64,000 nucleotides of DNA from Onstottus_B arcticum (GTDB lineage: Bacteria; Acidobacteriota; Blastocatellia; UBA7656): the NCBI GenBank assembly GCA_038040485.1, contig JBBPIE010000028.1, positions 1-64,000 on the forward strand. Reading direction: 5' to 3'. The translations under genes were made by a program, and so were the position numbers. Shown here in pieces: positions 51,590-60,076 of the stretch. Within the stretch, counting starts at the first letter, position 1; each line of letters opens with the position of its first letter. The notes under the pieces are model-generated. The model had not been told where the DNA came from, did not search any database, and saw nothing but the letters and a program-made list of their open reading frames with translations.

Positions 51590-51657
51590 AAACTCTCCTC
51601 CCACCTATTCGTGGTAGGTCTCACTTTTATCACCAGTGCGGCTGCCGGCGGACGCTC

Positions 51658-52929
51658 TCAATGCTGCCGGATTGGAGAGGTCGAGTCTGACCCGAGCCGC
51701 TCAGTTCGCCCTCGCGAGTCGACGACGCCATCGCGCGGCCGCGACACCAGGATTGGAAGCAGAGCTGAAAGCGCCATTACTCCGGCAATTATGTGGAGCG
51801 CTCCGCGATAAGAGCCGGTCGTCTGCCGCATCTGGGCGATAAGCAGCGGGCCAACCGCGCTGGCACAACCCCAGGCCGTCAGCATCAGACCGTAGATCGG
51901 GCCGACGTTCTTCGAGCCAAAATAATCAGCGGCAAATGCCGGCATGGTGCCGAATCCGCCGCCGTAACACATCAGCGCGACGAACGCTACAATCGTCATC
52001 AACCAGACTGCGGTGACACTCGGAAGAAACCAGAACAGTAGAACTTGAACGACGAACATCACGAAAAATGTTGCTCGCCTTGTTATCGAGTCGGAAACCC
52101 ATGCCCAAAAGACTCGGCCGAATGCGTTACCGATGCTTACAACGCCCACCATGCTCGCAGCCACGACCGCGCCCACCCCGACAAGTTCCTCAAAGATCGG
52201 CGCCTCCTGCGAGATGATTGAAATGCCCGCGAACGTATTCAGAAACAGAAGCAACCAGAGCGCATACCACTGCCAGGTCTTGAGCGCCTCGCCGAGCGTG
52301 TAATCGCGTCCCGCACGTTGCGAAGTCTGGGAAGCTGTTGGCATCCAACCCTCGGGTCTCCAACCCTCGGGCGGATTCTGCATAAACAGGCTAGCGACTA
52401 CCGTCACGATCAGATATGCGATGCCCAGATAGGCAAATGTGTTCAATACACCAACGCTCTGAATGAGTCGCGTAGCTACAGGTGCCGTGATAAGAGCGCC
52501 AGCCCCGAACCCGCCGACGGCGATACCGGTGATGAGCCCTCTGCGATCCGGGAACCACTTCACAAGAACAGCAACCGGAACGATGTAAGAAAATCCAAGA
52601 CCAATCCCGCCGATCAAGCCATAACTGAGGTATAACCACCACAGTTTGTTAGCGGAGAAGCTCGCGAGAAAGACTCCGAGTCCGTACAGTGTTCCTCCGG
52701 TTATCGCGACGACGCGCGGCCCTTTACGATTCAGCCACAGGCCGCCAAAGAACGCCGCAATGCCCAGCACAAAAATGCTGATCGTAAACGTCAACGTAAC
52801 TTCCGAGGTGCTCCAGCCGAATTGTTTGCTGAGCGGGACACGGAATACGCTCCAGGCGTAGACGGCGCCCAACGCAACCTGCATCAATACCCCAGCCGCC
52901 GCAATGACCCATCTATTTTGAGTTCGCAT
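51658..52929 (-). CDS. OFA-family MFS transporter (oxalate/formate antiporter type)
   Basis: A 423-residue, 12-helix major facilitator. The N-terminus NRWVIAAAGVLMQVALGAVYAWSVFRVPLSKQFGWS is the OFA-family signature, followed by YGLIGGIGLGFSY and FPDRRGLITGIAVGGFGAGAL. Members exchange oxalate for formate or carry other small carboxylates. It begins 12 bp after DUF1641 and 29 bp after formate dehydrogenase's partner set, so formate or oxalate uptake is a natural assignment, inferred from context. It has AGGAGG before the ATG. It is third in the operon, and nothing suggests truncation. Confidence 0.88.
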   Translation of the reverse strand: MRTQNRWVIAAAGVLMQVALGAVYAWSVFRVPLSKQFGWSTSEVTLTFTISIFVLGIAAFFGGLWLNRKGPRVVAITGGTLYGLGVFLASFSANKLWWLYLSYGLIGGIGLGFSYIVPVAVLVKWFPDRRGLITGIAVGGFGAGALITAPVATRLIQSVGVLNTFAYLGIAYLIVTVVASLFMQNPPEGWRPEGWMPTASQTSQRAGRDYTLGEALKTWQWYALWLLLFLNTFAGISIISQEAPIFEELVGVGAVVAASMVGVVSIGNAFGRVFWAWVSDSITRRATFFVMFVVQVLLFWFLPSVTAVWLMTIVAFVALMCYGGGFGTMPAFAADYFGSKNVGPIYGLMLTAWGCASAVGPLLIAQMRQTTGSYRGALHIIAGVMALSALLPILVSRPRDGVVDSRGRTERLGSDSTSPIRQH

Positions 52930-52941
52930 GATTCCTCCTGA

Positions 52942-53418
52942 TTAAAGCGACCGATCCCTTTCAGACAAATTTCTACCGAACATCACTATCAAATCATTGA
53001 AAGCGGCCAACCCCCGGCGAAAATCCTTTTTCCAGAACGTGCTCATGAGTTTGAAGAGCCCGGGGGGTTTTGATTCTTCTGCGTTGGCCTGGACCAAAGC
53101 ACTGGGAACTGCGCGGGTAAGATCGCTGAGCAATGCGGGCTCAATCTCTCCGAGCGCCTTCACCAGCAGCAGAAGGTTTCGGGTTGCGCGAATGGCCTCC
53201 GGTCCACTTGCCACCTCGACGACCTGTCCGAGGATTTTTTCACCTCCGTTTAACGTGCCGCGCAAGACCTCGAGCACGCCACTATCGTGCAGGCTCTGCA
53301 ACACCTCGTAGGCGGCCAACACTGCCTCAGCGTGTTCCAGCGGCGCCTGCTCGAGTCGCGAATTGAGTTCCCGCTGCGGGTCGCGTGGCGGTAACTCTAA
53401 AGGAATAGGTCGAGCCAT
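52942..53418 (-). CDS. DUF1641 protein associated with formate dehydrogenase
   Basis: 158 residues from MARPIPLELPPRDPQREL. The central helical part (LEVLRGTLNGGEKILGQVVEVASGPEAIRATRNLLLLVKALGEIEPAL) is the DUF1641 domain. In Bacillus, members (YjgD, YrhD) neighbour formate dehydrogenase-like YjgC/YrhE, and the same pairing occurs here, 17 bp apart. They may stabilise the enzyme or link it to the membrane; this is not proven. The ATG at 53418 has AAGGAGAAAAAG upstream, and the longer frame to 53505 overlaps formate dehydrogenase coding DNA. It is probably a soluble helical protein. Confidence 0.85.
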   Translation of the reverse strand: MARPIPLELPPRDPQRELNSRLEQAPLEHAEAVLAAYEVLQSLHDSGVLEVLRGTLNGGEKILGQVVEVASGPEAIRATRNLLLLVKALGEIEPALLSDLTRAVPSALVQANAEESKPPGLFKLMSTFWKKDFRRGLAAFNDLIVMFGRNLSERDRSL

Positions 53419-53435
53419 CTTTTTCTCCTTCCGTG

Positions 53436-56390
53436 CTATGTGGCCTGCCTCGGTTGGATCTGTACGAGTTGAGGTCCCGGTGTTCGATAGTCCGCACGCT
53501 TCCACTTTCGTTCGACTTCTACTCCGTTCTGCGGAGTCGGATGACCCCAGCGCGAATTGGTCCGGGGCAACGGGCTTTCGCCGATCTCCGGCAACACTGT
53601 TATCTTCACCGAGGTCTCTTTGTATGCGGGGGTATGAGTCACGGGATCGGTGTGGCTGCTCGTCAGGCGATTGACGGGGCTCTCGACTGAGTTCATCGGC
53701 ATGTAGAGTTCTTTGCCGTGAACTCGACGGGTCACCAAGGCGCGCACGCGGACTCTGCCGTATCGCGAAGTGAGATGCACCCAGGTTCCGGTTTGAATCC
53801 CGCGCTCTCGGGCGAGTTGCGGTGAGACTTCGACAAACGTGTCCGGGGTTTTCTCCCGAATTCCATTGGTGCGGTAAGTCAGGTTGCCTTCATGAAAGTG
53901 TTCGAGTAGCCGGCCGTTGTTCAGGTGCAGGTCAAACTCGGCATCGGGTTGCTCGGGCGCTTCCACCCAATGCAAGGGAAACAGCCTCGCCTTGCCGTCG
54001 GGGAAAGCAAACTCTTTAGTGTAAAGCAGCGGTTGATCGCTGCCGTTGGCGGCCACCGGCCACTGCTGCGACTTGTATCCGTCAAGCCTTTCATAGCTCA
54101 CTCCTGCGAACATCGGAGTCAGCGAAGCGATTTCAGCCATGATTTCCGAAGGGTGCTGGTAGCGCCAATCAGCGCCGAGATGATTCGCAACATCCTGGAT
54201 GATCCGCCAATCAGGACGGCTTCCTTCCAACGGCTCGAACACTTCATAAAGCCGCTGGATTCTCCGTTCGGTGCTGGTAAAGGTTCCTTCCTTCTCCAGA
54301 CTTGGAGAGGCGGGCAAGACTACGTCGGCATATCCGCAAGTGACGCTGAAAAAGATGTCCTGTACGACGAAGAACTCGAGCTTGGAAAACGCATCGCTAA
54401 CGTAGTTTGCGTTCGAGTCGACAATACTCATTTCCTCGCCGGTCAAGTACATCGCCTTGAGCTTGCCCTGCTGAATCGCATCGACCATCTCGTGATTGTC
54501 CAAACCCTTGGTTGATGGCAGAGGCACCTTCCACGCCGCTTCAAAGCGCGCGCGCACCTCCGGGTTTTCCACGGATTGATAGCCCGGGAGCATATTCGGC
54601 ATGGAACCGTTGTCGCTCGCTCCCTGGACATTGTTATGGCCGCGCAAAGGGTAGGCGCCGGTTCCCGGGCGCATGTAGTTCCCGGTGATGAGCAGCAGGT
54701 TCGAGATCGCGGTTGAGGTATCGGAACCCTGGCTATGTTGCGTCACGCCCATAGCCCAGAGAATGCAGACACGCTCTGCCTCGGCAATCATGTGAGCCAC
54801 TTTCTTCAGCGTATCTACCCGCAGCCCACAGCGTTCAGACGCAAAATCCAACGTGAAAGGTTCCAGGGTCTTTCGATACTCCTCGAATCCATTGACCCAA
54901 CGATTGATGAAGTCAGTCTTAGCCAACCCGTTGTCGATCAGATAGCGGCTGACCGCCGAGAGCCAGATGAGATCGGTTCCTGGCCGTGGGTGCAGGAAGA
55001 CATCAGCGCGGCGCGCCATTTCGTTCTCGCGCAGATCGGAGACGATTAGTTTTTGACCGTGCAGTTTGTGCGCGCGCTTTACCCGAGTCGCCAGCACCGG
55101 GTGACTCTCGGCGGTGTTGCTGCCGACGATGACGACAAGATCCGCCTGCGCAATGTCGCTGATCGAACCGGAGTCTCCCCCGTAGCCAACGGTTCGGAAC
55201 AAACCGATCGTTGCAGGCGACTGGCAGTAACGCGAACAGTTGTCGATGTTGTTTGTGCCGACCACCGCCCGGGCCAGCTTCTGCATGAGATAGCTTTCTT
55301 CGTTCGAGCACTTCGAAGAAGCGATCAGCCCGATAGAGTCTGGTCCGTGCTTCGCTTTGATCTCGGTCAAGCGCCGCGCTACCAGGCTCAGGGCTTCCTC
55401 CCACGTGGCTTCTTGAAACTTGTCCCCCTCGCGGATGAGCGGCTTGGTCAGTCGATCCCCGCTGTTGATATGGTCCCAGGCGAACTTTCCTTTGATGCAC
55501 GTGGAAATGCCATTGGCCGGACCATCCAGCGGCTCGACCTTAAGAATATGGCGATCCTTCGTCCAGACATCGAAGCTGCAACCGACTCCGCAATAGGTGC
55601 ACACTGTCTTGGTTCGGCGAATGCGCGACTCGCGCATCGCCTCCTCGGATTCCGATACCCGCATAATCGTTCCATAACCGGTTTCGGGCTCGATCGCCTT
55701 GACCACGTCGATCATGCCGCTCAACACCGGCTTGGGCAGCCCGGTGAAGAAACCAGCGTGGCCGAGCATGGACTTTTCCATCAGCGCATTGCAGGGGCAG
55801 ACCGTGACGCAGTGCCCGCACGAAACGCAACTGGATTCGCCGATCGTCGAGCCGCCGTCCCACAGCACACGAGGGTGCGGGTCTTCCCAGTTAATGGAAA
55901 GCGTTTCATTCACCTCGAGGTTTTGACATGCCTCAACGCATCGGCCGCAGAGAATGCATTGATCGGGATCGTAACGATAGAACGGATTCGTATTGTCGAC
56001 TTCGTAAGGCTTTGGTCGATAGGGGATGTTCTGGTGTTCAACGGCTAACAGCTTCGTTGTGTTATGGACTGTGCAGTTACCGTTGCTGTTGTCGCAAACC
56101 GTGCAGTAGAGAACGTGATTGCTGAGAATACGGTCAAACGCTTCTCGCTGCGCTGCAATCGCGTCGGCAGATTTCGTATTGACGTTGATTCCTGCTGAAA
56201 CGGTGGTGGCGCATGCCCTGACTAGCCGGCCGTCAACTTCAACCATGCATGTATCACAAGTTTGAATGGGGCCAAGCTGAGGGTGGTAACAAACCTGGGG
56301 AATCTTACTACTGCTGCGGTTGATGACCGCTATGAGACGCTCATCAACCGCTGCATTCTGGACTAAGCCGTCAACCGTGATGCTAATCAT
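53436..56390 (-). CDS. Formate dehydrogenase alpha subunit (Mo/W-bis-MGD, Cys type)
   Basis: 984 residues from MISITVDGLVQN (GGAGG upstream). Domains in order: 2Fe-2S ferredoxin-like (Cys34, 45, 48, 60); a His-Cys cluster (LSNHVLYCTVCDNSNGNC, Cys96, 99, 106); two 4Fe-4S clusters (CILCGRCVEAC, 145-155; CVSCGHCVTVC, 188-198); then the molybdopterin oxidoreductase with its own 4Fe-4S cluster (CTYCGVGC, Cys264, 267, 271; Cys298). The active-site Cys389 sits in RYCQSPAT, so the metal ligand is Cys, not Sec, and the usual next His is Gln390. I associate this motif with the YrhE/YjgC branch that pairs with DUF1641. Likely role: formate oxidation to CO2, cytoplasmic, electrons to a soluble acceptor. 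It is the first gene of a six-gene operon under site G. Confidence 0.93.
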   Translation of the reverse strand: MISITVDGLVQNAAVDERLIAVINRSSSKIPQVCYHPQLGPIQTCDTCMVEVDGRLVRACATTVSAGINVNTKSADAIAAQREAFDRILSNHVLYCTVCDNSNGNCTVHNTTKLLAVEHQNIPYRPKPYEVDNTNPFYRYDPDQCILCGRCVEACQNLEVNETLSINWEDPHPRVLWDGGSTIGESSCVSCGHCVTVCPCNALMEKSMLGHAGFFTGLPKPVLSGMIDVVKAIEPETGYGTIMRVSESEEAMRESRIRRTKTVCTYCGVGCSFDVWTKDRHILKVEPLDGPANGISTCIKGKFAWDHINSGDRLTKPLIREGDKFQEATWEEALSLVARRLTEIKAKHGPDSIGLIASSKCSNEESYLMQKLARAVVGTNNIDNCSRYCQSPATIGLFRTVGYGGDSGSISDIAQADLVVIVGSNTAESHPVLATRVKRAHKLHGQKLIVSDLRENEMARRADVFLHPRPGTDLIWLSAVSRYLIDNGLAKTDFINRWVNGFEEYRKTLEPFTLDFASERCGLRVDTLKKVAHMIAEAERVCILWAMGVTQHSQGSDTSTAISNLLLITGNYMRPGTGAYPLRGHNNVQGASDNGSMPNMLPGYQSVENPEVRARFEAAWKVPLPSTKGLDNHEMVDAIQQGKLKAMYLTGEEMSIVDSNANYVSDAFSKLEFFVVQDIFFSVTCGYADVVLPASPSLEKEGTFTSTERRIQRLYEVFEPLEGSRPDWRIIQDVANHLGADWRYQHPSEIMAEIASLTPMFAGVSYERLDGYKSQQWPVAANGSDQPLLYTKEFAFPDGKARLFPLHWVEAPEQPDAEFDLHLNNGRLLEHFHEGNLTYRTNGIREKTPDTFVEVSPQLARERGIQTGTWVHLTSRYGRVRVRALVTRRVHGKELYMPMNSVESPVNRLTSSHTDPVTHTPAYKETSVKITVLPEIGESPLPRTNSRWGHPTPQNGVEVERKWKRADYRTPGPQLVQIQPRQAT

Positions 56391-56487
56391 CCGTGTAGTT
56401 CCTCCATCGAATATTCTGCCGGCAAAAAGTTTCAAACCATCCAGTCAGAAAACCGACCGATGCATGGCATCCAATCATCGATGTTCA

Positions 56488-56549
56488 AGTCTAAGGCAGG
56501 CAGCTTCGCGGCGTCTTAGCTGATCTTGCTCATAGTTGCCCTTTCTTGC
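56488..56549 (-). promoter_or_regulatory. Shared regulon promoter site G (formate dehydrogenase operon)
   Basis: Minus strand: GCAAGAAAG at 56549-56541, GCAAGATCA at 56529-56521, CTAAGACG at 56519-56512, 18 bp, then TAGACT at 56493-56488. The spacing is identical to the other sites, and the formate dehydrogenase start is 97 bp downstream. The -35-like element is the most divergent of the seven. Confidence 0.6.
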
Positions 56550-56874
56550 TGAATCCTAGCTTCGACTGTCCTTCAGCCCCTTCAGCTCCTTCCGCCTGTT
56601 TGCATTCGTTCTGGTTGTCCCGCACCTGAACGCTTGAACGATACGTCACCCTTTGCTCTTGATTGCGGCCCTTGCGGTCGCCTACCGGCCTTTTGAAGAC
56701 TGATTTCTGCTTGTAGTCTTATTGCGAAGCGCTTATATTCACATCGCACCGATTCTTCCCGTCCATGTTTCTAGGCTGACGCGACTGTTCAAGTGCGTCA
56801 TGGGAAGGATATGAACGCCGTAGGTGGTTGCTGATTAATAGCGAAGACTAAACAGATTCAGAAGGTAATCTCTT
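56550..56874. other. Intergenic stretch between formate dehydrogenase and the ABC operon
   Basis: About 325 bp between divergent operons, including Cys/Pro-codon-like low-complexity DNA on the plus strand (56570-56630). I see no supported gene. A clear promoter for the ABC operon is not evident; TTATATTC at about 56752 is a possible -10 region. Confidence 0.35.
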
Positions 56875-57894
56875 ATGCAATCTCAAAAGAAGTTTTTTAA
56901 CCGGAGGATCGTGGCGATCTTAATCGCAGCCGTGGTTATCGCGACTATTGCCTTCGTACTTTACCGTTGGAACAACAATCAACCAAAGCTAAAGAAGATC
57001 ACAATCGCGCAGGCAGGAGACTTCTTTCTCTATGCGCCGCTCTATATAGCCAAGGATGCGGGGTTGTTTGAAAAAAAAGGGCTGGATGTTTCATTGGTCA
57101 GTACTGGTGGTGACGACAAAACATGGGCCGCGATCATAGGCGGAAGCGCTCAGTTTGGCGTGGCAGACCCGACCTTCGTTGCCATCTCGGACAAGCGCGG
57201 GCAGCCAGGGCGTGTTGTTGCATCCGTAGTAAACGGTGTTCCTTTTTGGGGGATTACGTTTAACCCTAAGATCCTGCCAATCACAGATCCGAAGGAGATT
57301 GGATCCTACGGCATAGCAACTTTTCCCGCGCCGTCGACGGCTTACACCCTGCAAAAGGAGATGTTTCAGCGAGCAGGCTTAACGCCTAATATACGTGAAG
57401 GTGCTTTTGGAACGTTGATAGCGATGCTGAAGGCGGGCAAGGCAGATATTGCCCTAGAGTTGGAACCCAACGTCTCTCAAGCAGTCATGCAAGGAGCTCA
57501 CATAGTCTATGCCATGCCAGACATCTACGGCGACTTCGCAATCACGGGCCTGACAACAACACCCGATCTCATCGGTCGCGACCATCAATTGATTGAGGAT
57601 GTCGTGTGTTGTCTCCAACAGGCCTTGGATTTTGCGCGCACTAGACCTGAAGAAACTCTTCGAATCCTGTCTGCTCGATTTCCTGAAATTGAACCTCAAG
57701 TTGCAAAAGCTGCCTTGGATCGGGCTTTGAAAGCGGGAATCATCCCCCGAGATGTCTCAATAGCCCCTAGCGCTTGGGCGAAAGCTATCGAGGTGCGGGT
57801 CAAGGTTGGCGATCTGTCCTCGCCCAAGGGTATGGAAGCATACGTTGACAATACCTTCGCTATACGCGCTGAGTCTAACTGCAAGGGTAACTAG
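56875..57894 (+). CDS. ABC transporter substrate-binding protein (NitT/TauT/NMT1 type), membrane-anchored
   Basis: A 339-residue periplasmic binding protein held by an N-terminal helix (IVAILIAAVVIATIAFVLYRW, about 12-32). The NMT1/SsuA-type fold begins KKITIAQAGDFFLYAPLYIAKDAGLFEKKGLDV (40-72) and continues with GGSAQFGVADPTFVAIS (about 89-105), the loop lining the ligand pocket, and GTLIAMLKAGKADIALELEP. The family takes up nitrate, sulfonates, thiamine precursors and similar compounds; the substrate here is unknown. It is first in the operon SBP, SBP-like/TM fusion, ATPase, permease. Absence of a lipobox means anchoring by the helix. Confidence 0.85.
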   Translation: MQSQKKFFNRRIVAILIAAVVIATIAFVLYRWNNNQPKLKKITIAQAGDFFLYAPLYIAKDAGLFEKKGLDVSLVSTGGDDKTWAAIIGGSAQFGVADPTFVAISDKRGQPGRVVASVVNGVPFWGITFNPKILPITDPKEIGSYGIATFPAPSTAYTLQKEMFQRAGLTPNIREGAFGTLIAMLKAGKADIALELEPNVSQAVMQGAHIVYAMPDIYGDFAITGLTTTPDLIGRDHQLIEDVVCCLQQALDFARTRPEETLRILSARFPEIEPQVAKAALDRALKAGIIPRDVSIAPSAWAKAIEVRVKVGDLSSPKGMEAYVDNTFAIRAESNCKGN

Positions 57895-57941
57895 AGGACC
57901 GCGCTAATCCCTCGTTTTTCGCTGACTTCAACAGAAATATC

Positions 57942-59309
57942 ATGGACACCGGACGAAGGAAGATAAAGATAGTAGTTATGGATAAACACTTCCTATATCT
58001 GCCTCTGTATTACGCAAAGTATAGGAATTTTTTTGGTTTCGTGCCACGTAACTATGAACTGGAAATTGTTTTGTCGGCTGGTCATACCGACGAATCTGCC
58101 TACCAAATGCTAATGGATTCTGGGTACGGAAAAAACACTGAAGTGGACTTCGCTGTTGCTGACCCAAGCGTAACTCTCAACACGTCCAATTCCTTTGAGG
58201 GAACGCCCGCGATACTAGCATCTCTAATTACCAATACCGCTTTTTGGGCGGTGGACCGTAAGACACATCAGATCGTCTTGCCCAAAGATCTCGCTGACTT
58301 TCAGAAAATCATCGCGTTCAAGCCCGGTACGACCTCACACTCGATAGCTCAACGAATCTTTCGAGACGCCAGTAAGAGTCCTTCAATTCAGCCAGTCAAT
58401 CCAAGCCAAGAATTAATAGCCTTACAAAAAAGCACCAACACAGTCGCGCTCTCTCCCGATATTCTCGGCATCGATCACCTTTTGTTCTACCAAAAACACT
58501 TTAATATCGATTTGGCTTTGGGAACCACGCAAGAGTTCAGCAATGTTTTCATGACGGCATTTCTCAGTCGACAAGACGTAGTGGAACAGCATCGCCCTCT
58601 TGTTATGGGCCTCCTAAAGGCTTTACAACTATCTCTCATCCTGGTGAGAGCACAAGCGCCAGATCTTATCGAGTATGCAGCCGATCGGTTTGGCGATTCC
58701 AAGGACAGAGTCAGAAGCGCGTTGAATCGTGCCGAACAAGCCCAAGTGTTTCCTCCTAGTATTGAGGTCTCGGTAGCGAGTTGGATGAACGCGGCTAAGA
58801 TCTGGTACGAGTCAGGAGACCGGCAGTTCCTATCAGATGAACAGAAAGAGGCAAAGCTCAGATTTCAGAACATAGCTCAACCGCATCTAAGTTTAGCTAA
58901 AGCCGCAATCGATGAACTCTATTCCCAAGTCTCAACCACCAATAGAACGCTATCGACCTGGAAGTCTGCCTTGCGAACTTCGGGGGCGGCTGCGCTGTGT
59001 TTCGGCGTTGCAACCGCTGTTGTAAAATGGTGTCACTGGAGCGGGATCGGCGTCCTACTATTATCGACCACACTTGCAATACTGCTTGCGAGTTGGCTCA
59101 GACTGAACCGAGCGTCTTCGACTTGGTTTCTTCATTGGTTCTACTGCGCAGCCATCCAGTTCGTAATCTTGGCCTGGTTGAGTCCTGAACTTAAGGCCCT
59201 GATCCCGATCCAAACATTCATACCTGTGACCATTGCCGCGACGCTACTGTTTTTGGAAATTAGACTGGTTCACGACGAACACAAGAAGCTTACTGAGGGC
59301 AGCGGATGA
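57942..59309 (+). CDS. SBP-like domain fused to C-terminal membrane helices, no signal peptide
   Basis: A 455-residue protein. The first 310 residues follow the NMT1-type binding fold (KIKIVVMDKHFLYLPLYYAKYRNFFGF; DFAVADPSVTLNTSN) and resemble the neighbouring SBP in order of motifs. There is no N-terminal signal or helix. Four hydrophobic segments occupy about residues 340-440 (for example LLLSTTLAILLASWLRL; FIPVTIAATLLFLEIRL). As read, the binding domain would face the cytoplasm, so it may sense a ligand inside the cell or regulate the transporter, rather than feed it from outside. Topology is inferred. Its stop overlaps the ATPase start (ATGA). I do not recognise a named family. Confidence 0.78.
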   Translation: MDTGRRKIKIVVMDKHFLYLPLYYAKYRNFFGFVPRNYELEIVLSAGHTDESAYQMLMDSGYGKNTEVDFAVADPSVTLNTSNSFEGTPAILASLITNTAFWAVDRKTHQIVLPKDLADFQKIIAFKPGTTSHSIAQRIFRDASKSPSIQPVNPSQELIALQKSTNTVALSPDILGIDHLLFYQKHFNIDLALGTTQEFSNVFMTAFLSRQDVVEQHRPLVMGLLKALQLSLILVRAQAPDLIEYAADRFGDSKDRVRSALNRAEQAQVFPPSIEVSVASWMNAAKIWYESGDRQFLSDEQKEAKLRFQNIAQPHLSLAKAAIDELYSQVSTTNRTLSTWKSALRTSGAAALCFGVATAVVKWCHWSGIGVLLLSTTLAILLASWLRLNRASSTWFLHWFYCAAIQFVILAWLSPELKALIPIQTFIPVTIAATLLFLEIRLVHDEHKKLTEGSG

Positions 59310-60076
59310 GTGAGCAAGCCAAGGACATCGTTGCCAACGACGTCAGTATGGCCTTCACCAGGGGGAGCGAAAAGCTGACCGCGCTCGATTCTGTGAGCCT
59401 CACTGTTCTTCGAGGTAGCTTCCTATCAATCGTTGGTCCATCTGGTTGCGGTAAGACCACTCTACTAAGGATTCTGGCGAAGCTCCTGACTCCAACCACG
59501 GGTGAAGTATGGATAGATCCCGGACAGCTAAAGGAGGGCATCGCCTACGTGCCTCAATCGCCGCTATTACTTCCTTGGCGCACTCTCCTACAAAACGCAG
59601 CACTCGGATTGGAATTGAAGGGCAAGCTTAACGCAGCGAAAGTTGAACGCATCAAAGCGGAGATTCAGGAATTCGGCCTTGGCGGATTCGAAGAAAGTGT
59701 TACGGCAGAGTTGTCTGGGGGAATGGCCCAACGGGCGTCATTAATCCGCGCCCTAGAGAGCCGCCCACGAATCTTGTTCTGTGATGAGCCGTTCTCGGCA
59801 ATTGATTTCGTAACCCGGTTGGGCCTAACCACCCGATTCAAATTACTCTGTGGCGTGCACAACATGACAACCGTTTTCGTGACCCACAATATAGAAGAAG
59901 CGATCTTTCTTGGTGATCAGGTTGCGGTAATGAGCGGCAGACCCGGCAAGATTGTGGCGACCCACCATCCAAACTTGTCAATTGGCAGCGAAGATGCTGT
60001 GGCGTGCAGACAAGCGCCAGAGTTTGCTCAACTATTCGCTCAGATATGGGAAGAACTCAAGAATGGTAGTGCCTAG
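59306..60076 (+). CDS. ABC transporter ATP-binding protein (NitT/TauT type)
   Basis: A 256-residue ATPase driving the transporter. Walker A GPSGCGKTT (about 46-54), the Q-loop YVPQSPLLLPWRTLLQN (about 81), the signature LSGGMAQRASL (about 134), Walker B RILFCDEPFSAID (about 150) and the switch His in TVFVTHNIEEAI (about 190) are all present. The PWRTLL sequence after the Q-loop is typical of the NitT/TauT branch. The ATG overlaps the previous stop (ATGA) and the permease gene overlaps its end by 14 bp, so all four genes are tightly coupled. Cytoplasmic, dimeric by family rule. Confidence 0.92.
   Translation: MSEQAKDIVANDVSMAFTRGSEKLTALDSVSLTVLRGSFLSIVGPSGCGKTTLLRILAKLLTPTTGEVWIDPGQLKEGIAYVPQSPLLLPWRTLLQNAALGLELKGKLNAAKVERIKAEIQEFGLGGFEESVTAELSGGMAQRASLIRALESRPRILFCDEPFSAIDFVTRLGLTTRFKLLCGVHNMTTVFVTHNIEEAIFLGDQVAVMSGRPGKIVATHHPNLSIGSEDAVACRQAPEFAQLFAQIWEELKNGSA

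Noticed and set aside
55200..55230. Selenocysteine in the formate dehydrogenase
   Set aside because: The active-site codon encodes Cys; no in-frame TGA is needed.
55053..56048. Plus-strand frame of 331 codons opposite formate dehydrogenase
   Set aside because: The opposite strand encodes all iron-sulfur ligands in order. This frame has no motif and a His/Arg/Asp-rich composition expected of antisense reading.
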